Source of the DNA: Neospora caninum Liverpool
Lineage: Eukaryota > Apicomplexa > Conoidasida > Eucoccidiorida > Sarcocystidae
Length of the DNA stretch: 64,000 bases
Assembly (NCBI RefSeq): GCF_000208865.1
Contig: NC_018392.1
Span: forward strand, 3,275,348-3,339,347
Direction: 5' to 3'
Numbering within the stretch: position 1 is the stretch's first letter; the number at the start of each line of letters is the position of its first letter. Below the pieces are notes generated by a model. That model was not told where the DNA came from. It did no database searches and worked only from the letters and a program-made list of their open reading frames with translations. The position numbers and the translations under genes are program-made. Shown here piece by piece: positions 1-12,033 of the stretch.

Positions 1-237
1 TTTCCACGTTTGGAGACAAACTGTCTCCCGTATATCGTTAGTCCTGAATTCTCTCTGGGTTTGCCCGTAGGCTCAAAAACCAAGAGGCCCATCGCGGTTC
101 CTGCCCCAGTCGAATCGGATGCACTCTGGGCCGACGGCCGCAAATACAAGGGATTCGTGCTCATCACTCGGGAAGGTCAGAATGCCGCAGGCTTGTATTA
201 CTTAAACAAGTCGAAACGAAAATCAATTAAATCATAA
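1..237 (+). CDS. 3' end of an unidentified gene (partial)
   Basis: The frame is open from the first base and ends at a TAA at 235-237, giving about 78 residues. The upstream part lies outside the window, and the TTG at position 10 is only an internal codon. The peptide is mixed hydrophilic, with a short hydrophobic patch (KGFVLITREG) and a lysine-rich end (LNKSKRKSIKS). I recognise no domain. An AT-rich stretch typical of a 3' UTR follows. Two readings are possible. It may be the true C-terminus of a plus-strand gene. Alternatively it may lie in an exon or intron of the polymerase I gene that continues at 1432, which has no other room for its 5' part. The sequence does not decide between them. 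Confidence 0.4.
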   Translation, partial: FPRLETNCLPYIVSPEFSLGLPVGSKTKRPIAVPAPVESDALWADGRKYKGFVLITREGQNAAGLYYLNKSKRKSIKS

Positions 238-1431
238 AAATGGTGAAATGTTGGTAGGAATAATTTCACTTTATTTTTTGTATTAGATTTATTTCTAGAT
301 TTACAATCTACTTTTTAGTTTATATGTTGCTTATATTGTAATTTCGGCTGAGTGGGCAACATCAGTCATTGTAACGTTTTACACTCAGCTAGTAAAGAGA
401 AGAGGAAAACATTCAGTCTTTATGTTCTTTGAAGACGTTCGGGCGTATATTGCAAAAGTATCAGAAGAATGAAGTTAGCTGTGAAATGCTTGTCGAATTT
501 GGAGCTAGCTAATTCTCCGCGGATGTACCGAGGCGCTATTATTATTTATCTATAAAGGGTGTAGACTGAAACATAGGTGGAGCTGTTACTACATATGGGT
601 AGGCACATACAGTACTAGCTGGAGATCAGTGAACGGGAAAACAGATCGGCAGGCGGGTAAGAGCATCGGCAGGTCGTGCATATTACATATACAGAAATGC
701 CGAGCTTGGGCCTTCCTGGCCCAGAACGCCCTCTCAAGAAGCCACGATTCCAACTGGTTTTCCGTGTCCCCATGCATGTGTACTTCTGTCCGCAGTCGCC
801 TCCATTCTCCACGAAGTCCTCGTGTGTCCTAGGACCTGGCGAATCATCCTCAAGTTTGGTTGGCCGTTCGAGCGCTGTCCCTAGTAGGTCGCATGCAGCG
901 AAAAGGGTGTACGGAACTGTAACGATCAAGCGGTACCTCCAGACACTGGAGATGGACGTAGTTGCAACCACATGAGGGGCAGAAGGTGCACGCGTTTTTT
1001 TCGGGGAACCAAATCTGGAGAAACACATGGCACCCTTCTTGGAGTACGGCGTTTCATGTGGATGTGCTCGTACGTGAACGCGTCCCATTTCCTGTTTAGA
1101 TATATATCCTCTGCACGTAATGTGGGTGCGTTTACATCATTTGCTTTGCCCCTGTAATTATTTCCCATTTACACACCGGCAGTTGCACGGGGCGGTTTTC
1201 TCGGACGATGCTTTGTGTGAGGTACGCCATGTCGTCATTGTGTTGGGCATATGTACACCGGCACATAAAACCAAACAACACATCCATTGCTGGAACCTGA
1301 GCACATACAACTCCGTATGTTGCAGTGCATGCCGTTCTTCCAAAGAACGATTAGAATGTCAATCCGGTGTACCGAACCTGGACGTGGGACACTTGGGAGT
1401 TGTGTGACGCTGATGTGTGTCGGCCCCGCAG
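238..1431. other. No recognised gene; 3' UTR and probable intron
   Basis: The first 350 bases are AT-rich and look like 3' UTR. The rest should contain upstream exon(s) or intron of the polymerase I large-subunit gene, because the exon at 1432 begins after a good acceptor (cggccccgcag) in the middle of a codon. Short open frames on both strands overlap one another and show no domain. Confidence 0.4.
725..779 (+). CDS. Candidate upstream exon of the Pol I large subunit
   Basis: The peptide reads RPLKKPRFQLVFRVPMH. In RNA polymerase I largest subunits, the stretch just before the conserved 'kLLML' helix reads roughly aromatic/polar-F-x-L-x-x-P, so this is the expected content at this place. 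The acceptor is tggcccag at 724; an alternative acceptor at 694 would lengthen the exon. A weak donor, GTACTT, starts at 780 and leaves two bases of a codon, which matches the phase of the exon at 1432. This is inference from phase and weak similarity only. Confidence 0.25.
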
Positions 1432-4400
1432 TCGATTAGAACTTCTTCCTCTCCTTATGGGCCTGCTGAAGAAATGCAAAATGCAAGAGCCTGAGGGCGT
1501 TGCCGCTCCTCGCATTGTCCAGGTGAGTTGTGCATGGATAGCTGCGCCGGAAACGATGAGGGGACGAAACAGCCCAGTGGCATCACAAAAAAGCAGTAGG
1601 TAGAGTAGCCCTCCGGCTTCTTAAACCCTCGCCTGTTTCTTCCTTTCTCAATCTGCGGTTGTGTAAGGTCACTCGAAAGAGTGGTGAATAAAGAGCTTCA
1701 TAAAAACTCTTGTTGGACTCAACACGTTTCACCACATAGGAGGGAGGTTTCGAAGAAGCCGCAGCGTTTGCCTTTGGTTCTGTGTAGCTCTCCCTGTTCT
1801 GAATATGACTAGCATTAACTCTTCGCGAGTGGCTGGTCGACTCCTCGAGCCAACTGAAGATTGACTTGATTCAAAAGCCGAGACAACAGCTCCTCGCCTC
1901 ACTAGACGTCTTTGCTTCAACACACAATAACCCGTGAACGACGGTTTTCCATGAACAAACGACTGTTTCGTAGTGCGGGACTGAGTAGCATTTCGTTGCT
2001 TGTCTCGGAACCACCCGTGGGACTGTACTCACAGTGCTACCCCTGAGTTCATCCGATTGGGGCACTGTATTATTTTACACTGTGTTATTAGGTGGGTGGC
2101 ATTTTGTGAAACGCTCGCACGATCTTTGGAAACGCCCGTTGCTCTGCAGCAGATTGTCGGAGGGAGGCGGTGAACCTTGTGGGCCCAGCAGTTGTGTGTG
2201 TTTCGAGGCAGTTGTCGGATTTCATGTTCCATCGGTTGCCGGTTGCGTCTTTGGTGGTTTTTCTAGGGCGAGGGATGCGTCACGAAGCAAAAGGTTGAGA
2301 TCCAGTGTGAGGGATCCAATTTCGGATGGATCCACCGCATGAAGGACGAGGCGATTGACCACAATGGGTGAGTAGCGTAACTGTCTCCCCGTCTAGCTGG
2401 CAGATTGTTTCAATGATGTTTGTCAGGAGCGCAATTATCAAGGGCTAACGGTACTAAAAAACGAAGACCTTCGGTAAACAGTCATTTTGCATTGTGAAAG
2501 CCCTATTAAAATTAGAGGCAGTTGCCACCGTCCGGGGACTACAGAGTATCAGCTAGTCCCTTGATAATGTTCAGCGCTCCAGTCTTATTTCGCCATAGTA
2601 AACACGGCTTTTATTCTCAGTCTACAAGTTAACGGCGATCACCTTCACATGAGTACAGAGTTCATACAGATCTGCATGTTCTGTTTGCTGCTATAGGCGG
2701 CAATCTCTTACCCGTTGTTACGATCTTGAAAATCGAGGGGAAGAGTCAGCTTCCGCTTCGTAGGGCTGTGAAGTGAAATTGGCCAAGTTCTTCTGCCTTC
2801 TGCGAGCCGGCAGGTTCGCTGCAGTGTTCTACTTTTAAGTGTGGACTCTTGTGGTTCCGGGGATTTGTGGAGACTGGCCGAAAACCCGGCGTTCAAGCCG
2901 CAGGATGCTCGATGTGGCGGTTAGCGGAGGGAACTATTTCTACGAGCTACGGGGCGTCTAAGCTGAGGGAAATCTGGATAAGGGGCGCCCTAATACGAAG
3001 ACGCAACAGAACATGCGCTAGAAGTCTCATGCAGCAGGCCGTCAAACTCGCGCGTCGCGTAGTTACGTGGTCATTGTGTGTTTGTCGTTGTGACGCTGCA
3101 GTATCTTGACGAATGACGTGAGGGCTGTCTTGAAGTACTACGGCATTGAAGCAGCCAGAGTGTGTCTTGCTAGAGAGCTCGAACGAGTCTTCTCGGCGTA
3201 CGGTATCAAAGTTGACTATCGACACCTGACGTTAATAGCAGACTTTATGACGCACGATGGCACGCTACGGCCGTTCAACCGGTAAGACACCTGCATGTAA
3301 AGAAGCCGTTCATAGCGCATAGGAAAGGAAGTGAAGCTTTGTGGTTACACAACCGCACTCTAGATGTGCACATGTGTACATGTAATTATGTAGATATGCT
3401 TGGAAGATTCCATAGTAGTCTTGTGTACGGAGACCACGGTAATGCGGGTTACGATGCTGTATCTTATTCTTTTTCCAAGAAGGGTTCTAATTGTTGTTAC
3501 CGTCCGCGTGTCCTTCCGCGTGGAGGAGTGAGGGGCCGGCTGGCTTCCCTGATGCATCCCTACGAATGGCTGAGGATTTGTTGGGATGGCCGGCCAACAT
3601 GCAGCCAGCATGGTCCGTTATCCATACGCGCGTTGCCACAAAAAGATCCACCTTTTTCTGTGGGTGCTCCATGAATTGGCATTCACTTAGCTATCGTTAA
3701 CGCTTGCGCTTGCAGTGGAGTGAGCTGGATGTGTCATCGGGGTGTGTCTGTTGACGGCTGCTCTTGCAGGCTGGGCATGGCTGCGTCGAACGCTCCCTTC
3801 CTCCAGATGTCTTACGAGACGTCTTTCAAATTCCTGACGGAAGCTTGCGAACGGGCCGCAGTCGGTGAGTACAGCCACTCGTGCGTGGAACGGCGATTGG
3901 TGGCGTGAACGTGCAAGAGTGTGTGACGGTGTTTTCTCTAGAAGCTGGAGATAATGCCTCAGCGACTCCGATATAGAAATGAATTCTTCAACTCTCAGGA
4001 CCAGTTCAACTACTGGATACTGCTTGGGTTTCAGAGAAGATTCGACAATCCGAAAAAATATTTGATCGAACAGAAGTGGAGTGTATCACAGCTGTTTTTT
4101 TCGCAGGTGCCTGCTGTTCAGGCATACCTGTTTGCAGCTTCGGATGTCAGCTGTTACTCATGGAACAGCTTCTACGGCTGTCGTTCCTATGTCACGTCGT
4201 GACTGGTGCTTGCTCGTTTGCTGTTATCCGGCTACTTTGTTGTTTCCCGATGTTGCTCAGATTCTCTGTCTACGCCGTCGGGCAGTCTCGTGGTCGGCAC
4301 TCCGTCGGTGATCGGGTCTCAGCAGCATCAGGTATTCACTCAGCTGCATCCTGCGTTGCACCGGCAACGAGATTTGTTCAAACTCTCGCGGAAGGGCAAC

Positions 4401-4727
4401 GGCGTCTCACAAGGGGACAGCACTGGAAACGCCAAGGATGAGCCTGAAGCACTCGTCTCTCGGATAAAGAAAAAGCTGGTGAAGTCGGCGCATGAGGACG
4501 ACAAACCCTCTAGTCGTATGAATACGGACGCACCGGAGATTGACAGGGGGGAGGTCGCAGGAGGGCAAGAAGGCACAGGGGTGAAGAGAGAAAAAAGCTC
4601 ACATCGACACAAGGAGCGGCGCGACTCGGCACTGTCGAACGAAGCTTTCAATCCCGGAGAAAATGGCGGAGATGACGAAGCCAAGAAGAAGAAAAAGCGA
4701 AAACGAAAAGCATTTGACTTTATCTAA
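1432..4727 (+). CDS. DNA-directed RNA polymerase I largest subunit, C-terminal part
   Basis: This is the catalytic-subunit C-terminus of the nucleolar polymerase that makes pre-rRNA. Five exons join in phase: 1432-1522, 2267-2367, 3102-3281, 3770-3864 and 4261-4727, each with GT..AG borders. In order they hold an 'LLPLLMGLL' helix, then CEGSNFGWIHRM, then ILTNDVRAVLKYYGIEAAR, then YGIKVDYRHLTLIADFMT..G...FNR, then NAPFLQMSYETSFKFLTEA, and finally DSLSTPSGSLVVGTPSVIGS. This is the diagnostic order for A190/RPA1, and the N-D-V / Y-G-x-E-A-A-R wording separates Pol I from Pol II and III. The conserved core is followed by about 145 residues of charged, low-complexity sequence ending in a lysine/arginine cluster and AFDFI, longer than in yeast or human. 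The first roughly 1,300 residues expected for the family are not visible here. They must lie upstream beyond the window, or the gene is broken. Confidence 0.9.
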
Positions 4728-7559
4728 ATGAGGGAGCATGGTCAAAGTGATATACACCGTCTGTGAGTATATCGTGGTTGTTGATGCTGCAACGCCTCGC
4801 GGCAAACAAAATAGGTTTCGTTTCTGTATGTATACGTATATATAAATATTATATGGTCGACTGCCTACACATGGCAGGGACATTGTTTATGTGGTTTCTC
4901 TTGTTTGAACCTGTTTCTTTTGTGGCACGGTGCTCTACCGTATGTAGCGCGTTCATTAGTCGATGACTTCGCCGCCATGCAATGAGGCGAATCACCATCA
5001 ATGGACCTGTAGCACAATAGGTGAAACGATAATTGAGCTCATTCGAACGGGTTGGAATTAAACTCACGTCGACACAAGCACTTTCCAGGCCTAGTGATGT
5101 TTCGTATTAGAAGGGCATGCGTTGGTCACAAACACTACAGGATGCTAAAGTGGCGCACCACAAGGATTCTCCTCCCGGTAGCATTTAGACAGATTGCTTG
5201 GTCGTTTTAGTTTTCTGAGAGCCAGTCTATTGCGAAATGTGTACCGCCCCCTCAAAACCGCGTGAACGTAGTTGCAATCTAGGCCAGTTACGGGGAGCCA
5301 TCGGTGACGTCCTGTTCTGCTAGACGTCCAACATGAAATAGCATTGCCCGGAGATCCACCCTCCGTCCCTCATTTCAGATTTATTGATTTGCTTTCACAG
5401 CATAGTTGTTTTTGTGTTAATCATTGGCTGACGATTCCCACATAGTGTCAGGATGATACATTTCATGGCCATCCTGCATTACCCCATTGGCTACGTCGGA
5501 TGCAAGTTGCAGTCAAAGATGCGACTGTGCCGAGTTGCACATACGGTAGTCGTGGCCATCATGACTATCTACTTGTTCTATAGCGAATGGGACAACGTTT
5601 TCCGTGGCGCCCTCATGAATACCACCACCGTGACGTTGCGGAAAGCAGTATAGCCACCGGCACTTGGCCGGAGTTTTACTTCTTGCAGGGGGGAAATGGT
5701 GTAACGTTGCAGCGAGGGCCTGCAGATTGCGAAAAGTTTGACATGTAAAACGGGAGGGTTTTCGCTGAATTGTATAGCCACAAACTGTGATGCCATCCGC
5801 GGATGCTGGTTCTCCAATCTAACCGTTCAGCGTCCATCTTCATTATAGCTCTAGCAGCGGTGTCATGAGGTCCTCTTCCAGTGCAGCGGTTTGTGCAATG
5901 GTGAGTGTGCATTCAGTCCTCTATTGCGATGTCCTGACATGCTGCTGAAATGATGGGTCGATACTCCACTTGCAGTTGCAGGAAACGAGGGAGAGCAGGT
6001 CTCACTGGTGGCAGACAGCGAACCCGAGAGAGCATGGTTTCCATGACAGACGGTGCGCGCAACGCCTGTGAGGGAATGGTTCCAGTTTGCGCACTACTCT
6101 TTTCTACGCCATTTACGGTGCTGGTGATCTTGTCGCAGCGTGTGCCTTTGTACGAGCAGGAGCACAAATGCCCCATATTTCGAGAAAGCGAAAGGCAATG
6201 TCAGTGGCGTGGTGTGTGCTCGTAAGATCATTGCGTGGTTCCTTTCAAGATATGTGTGTGTGCGGCATAGTGGAAGCAGCTTGCAGTTCCTTCGGTAAGC
6301 CTCTCGCTCGTTCCGGGCCGCACAGACACCTACAAGCCTAGTGGGACAGCAAAAACAGCCGCTTAGGTGAATGGCATAATTGTTGCGCTAGAGCCACGGA
6401 AGCTCCCACAGAAGTTGCAGCCCCGCTAACAAAGTACCAACACGCGCGGTCACCAGCCCCGAAAGTCGTTACGGGCGGGGCTTGACTGCCCCGCTTGACT
6501 CCGAGATACGATTTCGTTTCGTAGAAGGTCGGAAAAGAGTGAAGAAAACGGAGATGACATCTGAAGCTGTCTAGCGATTCCGTATTGTGGGGCTAGCCGG
6601 CTTTCCGGGTTTAACGCTGTGACCCGCACTTTTTTTAGAATCTCATCCGCCTGCGGATATGCTGTCCGGTCCAGGCCATGTGCTTTTCAGTCCGGTCCAA
6701 CACGACCGTAAGCCCAGGGGGTAGGTACATCGGATAGGTGCAGTGACACCGGATCCCTCTTGCAATTTTGCAGCAGAAACAAGGCCATCTTCGGACTCGA
6801 CAGCTACTCATCGACTACTAATGATGCCGACTGACGCGTTTTTCCTGCGACACAGGAGACAGGGCACCACGTCAAGGGTGCATAAGCATTGTCGAGTTGT
6901 GTTGTGTGTTTTCTATTAAAAACATTTCTCTAGTATTTTAACTCTTGCGCGTTTCTGTCGTACGTGGCATCCTTGCAACTACAACTGCTGTGGGGTCAAT
7001 AGAAAGTCCGAGTCCCTTCTGTGAAAACGGCACGTGGGGCTAGTAGCTGTCTCCATTTGTCTCCACCTTTTGCCGAAAAGGGGAATAGCCCTCAACTGCA
7101 CTTCAGTCGAGTTCCACAACCCCCCTCCCGCAATGTTACAAGGAATGTACTGAGGCTATCTATCCCTGTTTATATCCTCCAATGGGCAGGTAGCTGAGAG
7201 TCGACGTGCTGGCTACCGGCGCTAGCTTGTGAGACGCCCGGCTTCCCCGGCGCCTCATCAATCTTCTTGCATTCTTCTCTTGAAGCCTCATGTGTGACCC
7301 ATCATCACGAAGTGATACTCCCATCACGCGCTAAACGATTTTGTCTGTGGAACCTTCAGTACCATCTCTTGGCATTCCCACTCGGGGGTGGTTCTTCACA
7401 CTCAGTCGTATGCACACGTGCGAAAAGCAACAAACAACACGCGTGTTCACTATTCCATTATCCGAGCGTCCCTAGCAAGAGGCGTTTGTATCTGAAAAGA
7501 ATGCTAGGTTCTGCCCGAGCAACTTTTGTGTCCGTAACGGAGAACTTAATTGGCGAGCC
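4728..7559. other. Intergenic region between Pol I subunit and cyclin
   Basis: No domain or convincing exon was seen. The start is AT-rich (ttatctaaatgagg, then a tata-rich tract near 4830-4855), consistent with a 3' UTR. Open frames at 5453-5653 (66 codons with a short hydrophobic patch) and 5950-6225 are no longer than chance. A 7-bp perfect stem (6475-6481 with 6488-6494, loop TTGACT) lies in the middle. The last few hundred bases before 7560 should contain the cyclin promoter and 5' UTR. An in-frame TAG at 7473 closes the cyclin frame upstream, with no ATG in between. Confidence 0.5.
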
Positions 7560-10500
7560 ATGATGAAAGGTGCTACCGCTCCAAGGAAGAGCCGTCAAAA
7601 TGATGCGGCTTACGGTTCTGTCCTTAGCAGTCAGCAAGCGTGTCAAGGGTCGTCTCAACTGTCAAGCTATCAGGAAATCCCTCAGCCCCAGCACTGGCCC
7701 CAACAAGTACCTCGCCGTCGTCGTTCTTTATACGGTCAGAAGAAGTCGATCGAAGAAGTTGGAGGCCTGCGTCGTCTACTTGAGCATGAGCAGTTACATT
7801 ACAGCCGACAACGTGAGCCGCATCTTCTCTGCGCACACTTGGCCGTTGCAAATAATCTAGCCTCTACTAGGGAAATGCCGGGATGCCCGTCATTAAGTGA
7901 CACCAGGCGCTATCAAAGAGAGCCGTTCGCCAAATTAAGAGGAACGGACACTCGTTGTGGTCGAACGTGTGGTGGTGGACTGCCGGTAATGACAGTGAGT
8001 TCCTCAGAAAAAACCCACGAATACCAACCTCTTCATCCAAGTCCCCGCTTACTGCTCATGACTTTGGCTTGCCAAAAAAGCTTGACTTGCGGAACAGAAG
8101 CCAGGCCCTTCGTTTGCCGAGAGAGTCCAAAGAACCGACAGGTGACCAATCACTGTTCAGTAGGGTCCAGGACATCCTGTACGATAACGGACTACCGTCA
8201 GCGAGTTCGCCCTGGACCAGCGATCTGGAAAGCCGGCCTCACACAAGCTGCCCCCAGTTCGACAGCAACACCGGTCGACACCGCTCCCCGTCCCGTCGGC
8301 GACACAGTGTCGGCAAATTACTGTGCATCTGAAGTGAGCTCTCCCCGAGGTCAACCCCCGGAAGCGCCGGCAAGCGTCAGTACCAAATGCAAAAGGTCCC
8401 GATGCTGCGCAGCTTCCAAAGCGGAGCCCCGCGCAGAATCCGTCCGCCGATATTGCAGTCTTGGCGGAGTTGGGAGCCGAAGCCCAGAAGTCACCAAAGG
8501 CACTATCCTCTGCAAGTTGAGCAGGGCCGGAACTGTTGACTGTGAAGGTGTCAGTGAGGCCTGCCGTCTCTCAAATTCAGGCCACCACCGCTCGATGGCC
8601 GGATTTTGCGGAGAGGACTCTAGTTTCACTATACAAAACGGGAGCTGTTGGCTAGGGTACGATCTTTCGACTGGGAATAACGGGGCCGTGTCCGAACCAT
8701 ACGCGAGGTCTGATGTGTGGTGTACCCCTTCTCCAGAGGGAACAACCAACATTCAGGCGACGATTGAGCCAACATTCGAATGCGTTGCAAGTGAAGGCCA
8801 TAAAATTCGGCCTACACGTCGGCCTGCGTTCGCTGCTGTTTTGGCTGCAAATGAGACGGTAGACGACGGAACGACATCTGGAGCGAGCACTGAGTTCGCC
8901 GGCGTGAGCACAGCCGCTGCGCCAGCACAAATGTCGGGAACGGAAGACGGTGCACAGGAACGGGAAACCGACACGGACTCTGATATTAGCTCACCTGGCA
9001 CCAAACCGAACGGGCTAAAGGAGCCAGTAGAAACAACTAACAAGTGTCGCGAGAATTCAGGCTCAATGAGCGTGCGAGTGGCGGGTGGCGACTGTCTAGG
9101 GAACCCACGAGGGAACGATGGTTCCTCTGAGCATGTCCAGCACGCCACCAAGAGGTCACCAAGGTCCACTCCAGTTCAGGCGGAGCACACCACAGAAGAA
9201 AAAAAAATGCCTAGTCCGCTCGATAATGGGCCGGAGAACCCGGTTATAAAAGCGGACGGCTGCTTCGATTTCTGGTGGGGAGGAAAGGATCTAGTGACAT
9301 GCGAACAGATTATCAGTTTGTTAGAGGACTGCAGCAAAATCTCCATGTATGGCGCTGACGTCGAAAAAAACGACCCTTCTTCCTCTCCTTTCCACTCATC
9401 TCATCCGCCTTCCATATCACTGCGGGACTACTTCCTCGGCCGCATTGTCAAGTACACACACATGCAGTCCTCTGACTTTGTGTTAGCGGTGATTTTCATC
9501 AACAAGCTCCTGAATGCTCGGCAACCAGCTCCACTTGGGGGACCTAATGGAGTCGCAGTCTCTCTTTCAGCGGAGGACGCTTGCTCCCTACCGTCAGAAG
9601 GTTCGCGACAGTCGAACAGTTCTATGTCATCAAGACCAGCTCGGAAGGCCACGACATACCGCGTTGTTGCCAGAGAAGACGGTATTGAATTCAACGTTCT
9701 TACCGCTCACAGGGTATTGCTAACTGCATGTCTCATAGCCAATAAAGTACAATATGATCGAGGCATAATCCTCAAACACTGGGCTAAGGTAAGCACCCTA
9801 TGGAAGCAGGATGGTAAGTGGGTAGGCTGGTGGTCTTTATCCCGGTCTGTGAGCAAGCCCAGGGGTTCTACTACCCGGCATGATAAAATGATATACCCGA
9901 GCACCTTTGCAGATCCAGGATGGCAACATTGTGGGCGTTTCGCGTAGAATTTAGCGCGTTATTACTGTCCTGCGACGAAAGGATGGCGACACTATCCGTG
10001 ACGGGAAACCGGTGATACACAAAGGCACGCGCAGAAGAATACCTCGAGAACGTACAGTGGTGTATGGTGCTGAGGATCACAGTGAAGACAGGCTACCCGA
10101 AACCCTATATCCAACATAGCGTCTTTTACATACGGTGCAGCTTGGAGGTCTCGAGCGCGATGAAGCTGTTACCCTCGAAGCCACCTTCCTGCATATTATC
10201 GACTGGTAATTCTTTAAAGAAAGGTCATTGGCGACAGTGGAAAGACGCAAAGAGGGTGTGCCTCGGAAACACTGAGCGAATCGCAAACGAGAATCATCAA
10301 CTGATCCTCAAGCTCGCGAAATACTTCATCGGCAGTTTGAGGCCGTTCTCTGTTCGTTCCCAGCAGTTGGCACGAAGCATCTACGAGCACACCACAGACT
10401 CACAGCACCGCTTGCTGTACGTATCGAGTCTATTGTGCCATGATCGAAATAAAGTGGCGATGACGAGTAAACCACGAACAGGTTTACATGGGCCTTGCAC

Positions 10501-10602
10501 AGGGACTTTCAACTTGCGCCGTGTTGCTCGTCAAAGGAACGTCTTACTACCACTGGCGGATTCAGTGTCGTGTTTTTAGACCCTATCAATGCAGTGAGAT
10601 AG
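7560..10602 (+). CDS. P-type (PHO80-like) cyclin with long disordered N-terminus
   Basis: The product is a regulatory partner of a cyclin-dependent kinase. Exon 1 (7560-9788) encodes 743 residues, of which about the first 590 are Ser/Thr/Gly/Arg-rich without visible domains. The cyclin box starts near residue 615 (SLRDYFLGRIVKYT, then DFVLAVIFINKLL), has an insert of about 45 residues, then resumes with the family hallmark AHRVLLTACLIANK and WAK. Exon 2 (10141-10205) adds LGGLERDEAVTLEATFLHIIDW, the helix that normally reads 'GG(L/I)s..E.n.LE..FL..i.W'. Exon 3 (10503-10602) begins DFQLAP and reaches a TAG. Phases agree at both junctions (0, then 2). The ATG at 7560 is the first after an in-frame stop at 7473. 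Exon 3 also holds an in-phase GTGAGA donor at 10594, so the protein may continue into the frame at 11101. The subfamily call rests on box wording; the kinase partner is unknown. Confidence 0.85.
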
Positions 10603-11100
10603 ATGTTACTTCAAATGTGTTATGTACCACGATGCAGAAGAACGCTGCGACACGCAATCCCGCCTTCCCACGAATCCCCTCTTTCACATCTTCCCCACCA
10701 GTATATTCTCTTGAATGGGATGACCTCCTTGTGCTGCGGGTCACTCGTGAAAACTTGGTTTTGAATTTCCTTTGTTTGAGTACTTTTCCTTCTCAGGCGC
10801 GTGAAGGTCTCTGTGGAAGACTTTCTTCTTGTGAGCGTTAAACAGAAAACTCTCACATTTTGGGTTTTTATGTTCTTGTAGGAGCGGTACAATGAGGGTG
10901 CTCTGAACCTGGTGCCACATTCAGAATTTGAGTGTCTCTGGATCACAACATAAGAAGCCTTCCTAATAGATACGGACACCGTTTGTCGGGTGACTCGGAG
11001 TACATTACACGGATGCACGCTAAACATCTTGCATCGTGTGGTTGTCCGCCAACGCACCGCGCTCCAAACATCTAGCGTAGTTTTCCGTCCGAATTTGCAG

Positions 11101-12033
11101 ACTTGTCACAGGATTTCTCATCGCGACGTCTCGCTGCTCCTGAAGACAAACCCCCGCCCAGTCCCGCCTCCTCCACTTTTTCTGTGCGATCACTTCAAGA
11201 GTATGTTCTTGAGAGGCCAGACGTGCAAATGGCGTGGAGGTTCTCCATGTACAAGATTGTCAGACGAAGCGCATAACGAAAGGAGACGGACTGCAGAACG
11301 TAGAAAACGCCCCCAACAAGCTCAGGTTTCCGCTGAGCTAGCACTCCGATGGGTGCCATCCCCCAGTGGAAGAAACGCTTCAGCTGGAAGGAACACACAT
11401 ACGCCATCACTTCATTTCCGGAGTGCTCCAGCCGACGTGCAAGCCGGCAGCTCGACAGCCCTCGAGTTCGTTGAATTTAACTCGGTGCCACTGCTCTCTG
11501 CGGACGCTTCTCCTCGCTTTCAATCGTGTCGTCCAAACACAGAAAAAAGCAGTTTAGTTTCGGGTTTCCGTGGGAAGTATACCCTAGATCAGTGTTATGG
11601 AGGCGCAACCTGCGTTCCAAGTGGAGCAACAGAACGTCCTCACAGCTGTTCTCTGACGGCGGTGTGGGGCGAGCAGTCAACGCACACCGGATCAAGAAGC
11701 CAGCAACACGGATGTCCTCACGAGGGTAGTCACGGATCAGGCGATCATTGGCTACAACCTGCGCATTCCGGTGTGAGAAGGCCCAGTTGTCAGTCTGTCA
11801 ACACGGTCACTCGGGTACAGCGACCCGCGAGAAGAAGCCACACATCCAGTAAGGAAGTCAAGTCTCTCCAGCGATCGAAGAGCGAACAACTAACACTGCC
11901 AGCTGAAGCCTTGTCAAGCAGGCGCCAGACGCCATCCTCCCGTGAACCTCTTGCCGTCCCCTGCATCACACTGAATATGACGATAGGTATGAATCATTTA
12001 TCAGAGCACCTGCCAAGAAAAACAAAGGTTTAG
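11101..12033 (+). CDS. Long open frame, possible last exon of the cyclin gene
   Basis: A 311-codon frame (open from 10990) ends at a TAG at 12031-12033. It is too long to be chance at this base composition. A clean acceptor (ccgtccgaatttgcag) ends at 11100 exactly in phase 0, and the cyclin exon before it can end in phase 0 at 10593 before GTGAGA, so the two may be spliced together. The cyclin would then have about 1,105 residues with a C-terminal tail. The peptide is rich in Ser, Arg, Pro, Gln and Cys, has one PVPPPPLF proline run, and shows no known domain. It could also be a separate gene whose start lies near 10990. I cannot decide from the sequence. Confidence 0.5.
   Translation, partial: TCHRISHRDVSLLLKTNPRPVPPPPLFLCDHFKSMFLRGQTCKWRGGSPCTRLSDEAHNERRRTAERRKRPQQAQVSAELALRWVPSPSGRNASAGRNTHTPSLHFRSAPADVQAGSSTALEFVEFNSVPLLSADASPRFQSCRPNTEKSSLVSGFRGKYTLDQCYGGATCVPSGATERPHSCSLTAVWGEQSTHTGSRSQQHGCPHEGSHGSGDHWLQPAHSGVRRPSCQSVNTVTRVQRPARRSHTSSKEVKSLQRSKSEQLTLPAEALSSRRQTPSSREPLAVPCITLNMTIGMNHLSEHLPRKTKV

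Noticed and set aside
5025..5075. tRNA-like string with an ATTCGAACGGG piece
   Set aside because: No acceptor or anticodon stem could be paired around it, and the B-box consensus is incomplete.
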